Shown: positions 8,501-10,343 of the stretch, one piece after another
Layout: each line of letters starts with the position of its first letter
How positions within the stretch are numbered: position 1 is the first letter of the stretch
Assembly: GCA_004802725.1 (NCBI GenBank)
Contig: SGPM01000610.1
Span: 1-10,343, forward strand
DNA: 10,343 bases
Direction of reading: 5' to 3'
Source: Antrodiella citrinella
Taxonomy: Eukaryota; Basidiomycota; Agaricomycetes; Polyporales; Steccherinaceae
Position numbers and translations under genes: made by a program
Notes under the pieces: generated by a model
What the model saw: only the letters and a program-made list of their open reading frames with translations
Databases searched by the model: none
Told to the model about the DNA's origin: nothing

Positions 8501-9750
8501 ACACTGTCATTTGGACGATTCTGCTGCACGTATGTTACCGTGATATTCCCGGATACGGACACAATATGTGAACTCACTCAAACATAGACGAATTGGCGAA
8601 CTGAAGATTGGCGCGACGAGGTGTAATAACGACTCGGAGAGGCTACATTGGATAGATCATAGCGGGACGTAGCGTGAGAGGTCCGTGTTGAATCAGGTCC
8701 CATCTTGCTCGCCTGCCTTTTCCAGCCATAGAACAACCGGATTCAGTTGTGGACCGACAACAATAGCCACTTGCAGTGGCATTGCTCGACATCGTAGTCC
8801 AACAATTCACCAAACGGGGATCAGGTGTCAGTCGAAAAACATCGCCACACGGACCACGTTGGAATACTGCTGATCGTCAATTGGGACCGAGCGGTGCAGT
8901 GCCAAGCCAGCATCTTTCTTTCCGAGCACCACGGGAATGCCCAGCGCAGCTAAGACACCAGGCTTCTGAAGAGAATGAATACACCCAGGTGGTGGGGTCG
9001 ATTACAATCACCTAAGGTCAAGTGCTTCCGACGGTCCTGGGGAGATTGCGCGGGGTATGGCACGAGTCCATCCGTCCCTTTGAGCCAGGTGCGTCCGTGG
9101 AGGCCAAATATAACGCAATCCATTCGTAAGCTCCGGCTGTAACGCAACACCGAGTCATCAACCACGAGGGCATTGAGGCAGCTCGTACCATAGCGCTACG
9201 TGATGCGCCACATTGGCCATAGCTGAGCAATTGAGACGGCCGACAGATGTGAGCACATTAATGCGCATTTAGACTCCAGAAGATGAGCGCGATATAAACG
9301 AGGCACGTCAAATCTTTCCTGGTGTTGCATGACACCAAGTAGTAGTTGTAGCAGTGGTACAGATGTAGACAGTCGACAAGAGCAAACCGAAGAATGGCGC
9401 AGTGAGATCGGTGCAGCTGGCATAGCCCCGTCGGAACGAGACAAGCATATGATTTGGTTGTCGGGAAGAAGACAAGACCCAAGGGCGTGGTGCGGACATC
9501 GCCTAACATCGTCGCGGAAGCGCAGTGTTCGCGCCAAATCTGATAGATCTAAGAAAGAGAATACATATTAGTATACGAGAGCAGTTGCTGACGTTGCATA
9601 AGAAGAATTTACACGAGCGGTACCACCTGGCACCAGATGGGTTTGATATGCGGCGCATGTCGCACAGAAGAACATAACATATTAGTATTACGCTGCAGCA
9701 GTCAAGAAGTCATGTCCATTATCACAATGATACAATACCGACTACTCGAC
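8501..9750. other. Region without a confident gene; weak minus-strand open segments
   Basis: No frame has clear family homology. Two minus-strand stretches look more protein-like than the rest. One is 8828-8965, 45 codons after a TTCATTCTCTTCAG acceptor-like site, reading PGVLAALGIPVVLGKKDAGL. The other is 9258-9509, which holds hydrophobic segments GLLLSTVYI and CLVYIALIFW in different frames, perhaps a decayed membrane protein gene. Both are low-confidence leads, not gene calls. Confidence 0.35.
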
Positions 9751-9756
9751 ACTCAC
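9693..9756 (-). other. Candidate intron of an unknown minus-strand gene
   Basis: The 64-nt minus-strand segment starts GTGAGT and ends CTTCTTGACTGCTGCAG, with branch, pyrimidines and CAG well spaced. The frame on its 5' side is the continuation of the open frame at 9888-10262, and the joined frame stays open for about 60 codons beyond. It is a lead only, because no protein family is recognised. Confidence 0.25.
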
Positions 9757-9887
9757 CGAGACGCGCCGTGCTCGCTCTTTCCTAACACCCTATGCTGCAG
9801 CCTGCTGTCTTTATGGACTGGATTGAACTTGTCATGTTCATGTTCCGCATCGTGATTGCACTTGAGGGAGGCTAGCGTAGCATTAAA

Positions 9888-10262
9888 CTATCGGCGTACC
9901 ATTATCCCCAGATATTCCTGCAGCTTATGCTTAGACGTGAGGGTTTCAACATTGCATATCGTTGCAACTGGCACCTGGAAATCACACTCAGGAAACATCT
10001 TACTGAATGGCAAGATTCGATAACGCACCTCGGAGATCATGTTGCTTTCTGCCACAAAATCGAAGCCGTGACCATGTAAGCGGTCTGGCAGTACGCTTCG
10101 AAGATATCCGAGGTTTCGTTCACAGACCTGGAGGCCGTATAAAGTGTATCCGGTAGGGCTCGGTGAGAAAGTATAAGGGGGTGTAATTAACGGTCGGTAA
10201 GTATCTACCGGTGAAAGGGTAGGTAAAGAACCCGTTCTATACGGTTTCTTACTTCGAGACGC
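9888..10262 (-). CDS. Unrecognised open frame, possible exon of an unknown protein
   Basis: The minus strand is open for 124 codons from a TAA at 10263-10265 to a TAG at 9888-9890. The first ATG is at 10040, so only 50 residues follow a Met; the rest would need an upstream exon or start. The first part is Ser/Pro-rich, and the second reads like an ordinary globular protein (NLGYLRSVLPDRLHGHGFDF, VATICNVETLTSKHKLQEYL). I do not recognise the family. After the TAG the same frame stays open for 44 more codons and reaches a good GTGAGT donor at 9756. A 54-nt in-phase GTGCGT..TTCCAG segment inside it is a possible intron. An open frame of this length can also occur by chance. Confidence 0.3.
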   Translation of the reverse strand, partial: ASRSKKPYRTGSLPTLSPVDTYRPLITPPYTFSPSPTGYTLYGLQVCERNLGYLRSVLPDRLHGHGFDFVAESNMISEVRYRILPFSKMFPECDFQVPVATICNVETLTSKHKLQEYLGIMVRR

Positions 10263-10273
10263 TTATATAAGCG
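10260..10273. repeat. Perfect 14-nt palindrome with TATATAA core
   Basis: CGCTTATATAAGCG is its own reverse complement and contains a TATA-box-like core. A second small inverted repeat, CGGTA (10195-10199) with TACCG (10206-10210), lies nearby. It could be a core promoter for a gene beyond the window or for the minus-strand open frame. Confidence 0.45.
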
Positions 10274-10343
10274 CTGCCATGTAACAAACAGTAAAAATAG
10301 CAAATAAAGGTAAATAAATGTAATTTACTTCCGGTAGCGCTCA

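Noticed and set aside
9196..9537. 113-codon minus-strand open frame
   Set aside because: It is Cys/Arg/Ser-rich with no recognisable motif, and the other frames over the same bases are equally open, so it is not called as a gene.

Overview
The window reads as nuclear DNA of a basidiomycete fungus, most likely an agaricomycete mushroom or wood-decay species. The evidence is short introns (about 57-66 nt) with GTNNGT donors, dense genes on both strands, members of the large F-box/leucine-rich-repeat family that is expanded in Agaricomycetes, and a caspase-like protein of the long agaricomycete type. The species cannot be named from sequence alone.

Layout. Positions 1-417 (minus) hold the middle to C-terminal part of an F-box-type leucine-rich protein that leaves the window; no F-box is visible in the short gap upstream. 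Positions 691-1857 (minus) hold a second F-box protein gene in two or three exons, with frame changes that are either introns or indels. Positions 1858-2525 are non-coding and carry a long imperfect hairpin (2113-2200). Positions 2526-4604 (minus) hold a caspase-like (C14 family) protein gene whose single frame is cut by one in-frame TGA, just after the caspase domain. Positions 4605-5068 are the shared upstream region of this gene and of a plus-strand F-box gene (about 5069-6606), which is also cut by one in-frame TGA. Positions 6961-8178 (minus) hold a three-exon gene for a membrane protein with a long low-complexity N-terminal region and a brain-protein-I3-like Cys/transmembrane C-terminus; it is the only gene in the window that looks fully intact. 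From 8179 to the end there is no confident gene, only the upstream region of the I3-like gene and several weak minus-strand open segments.

Nothing suggests that these genes form one pathway. The window looks like an accessory region rich in F-box genes and in broken or atypical reading frames. The most interesting points are the two single TGA codons, each followed by C, inside otherwise continuous homologous frames. They could be nonsense mutations (pseudogenes), assembly errors, or readthrough sites. The 88-nt hairpin is next in interest. All homology statements come from recognising families by eye; no searches were run.
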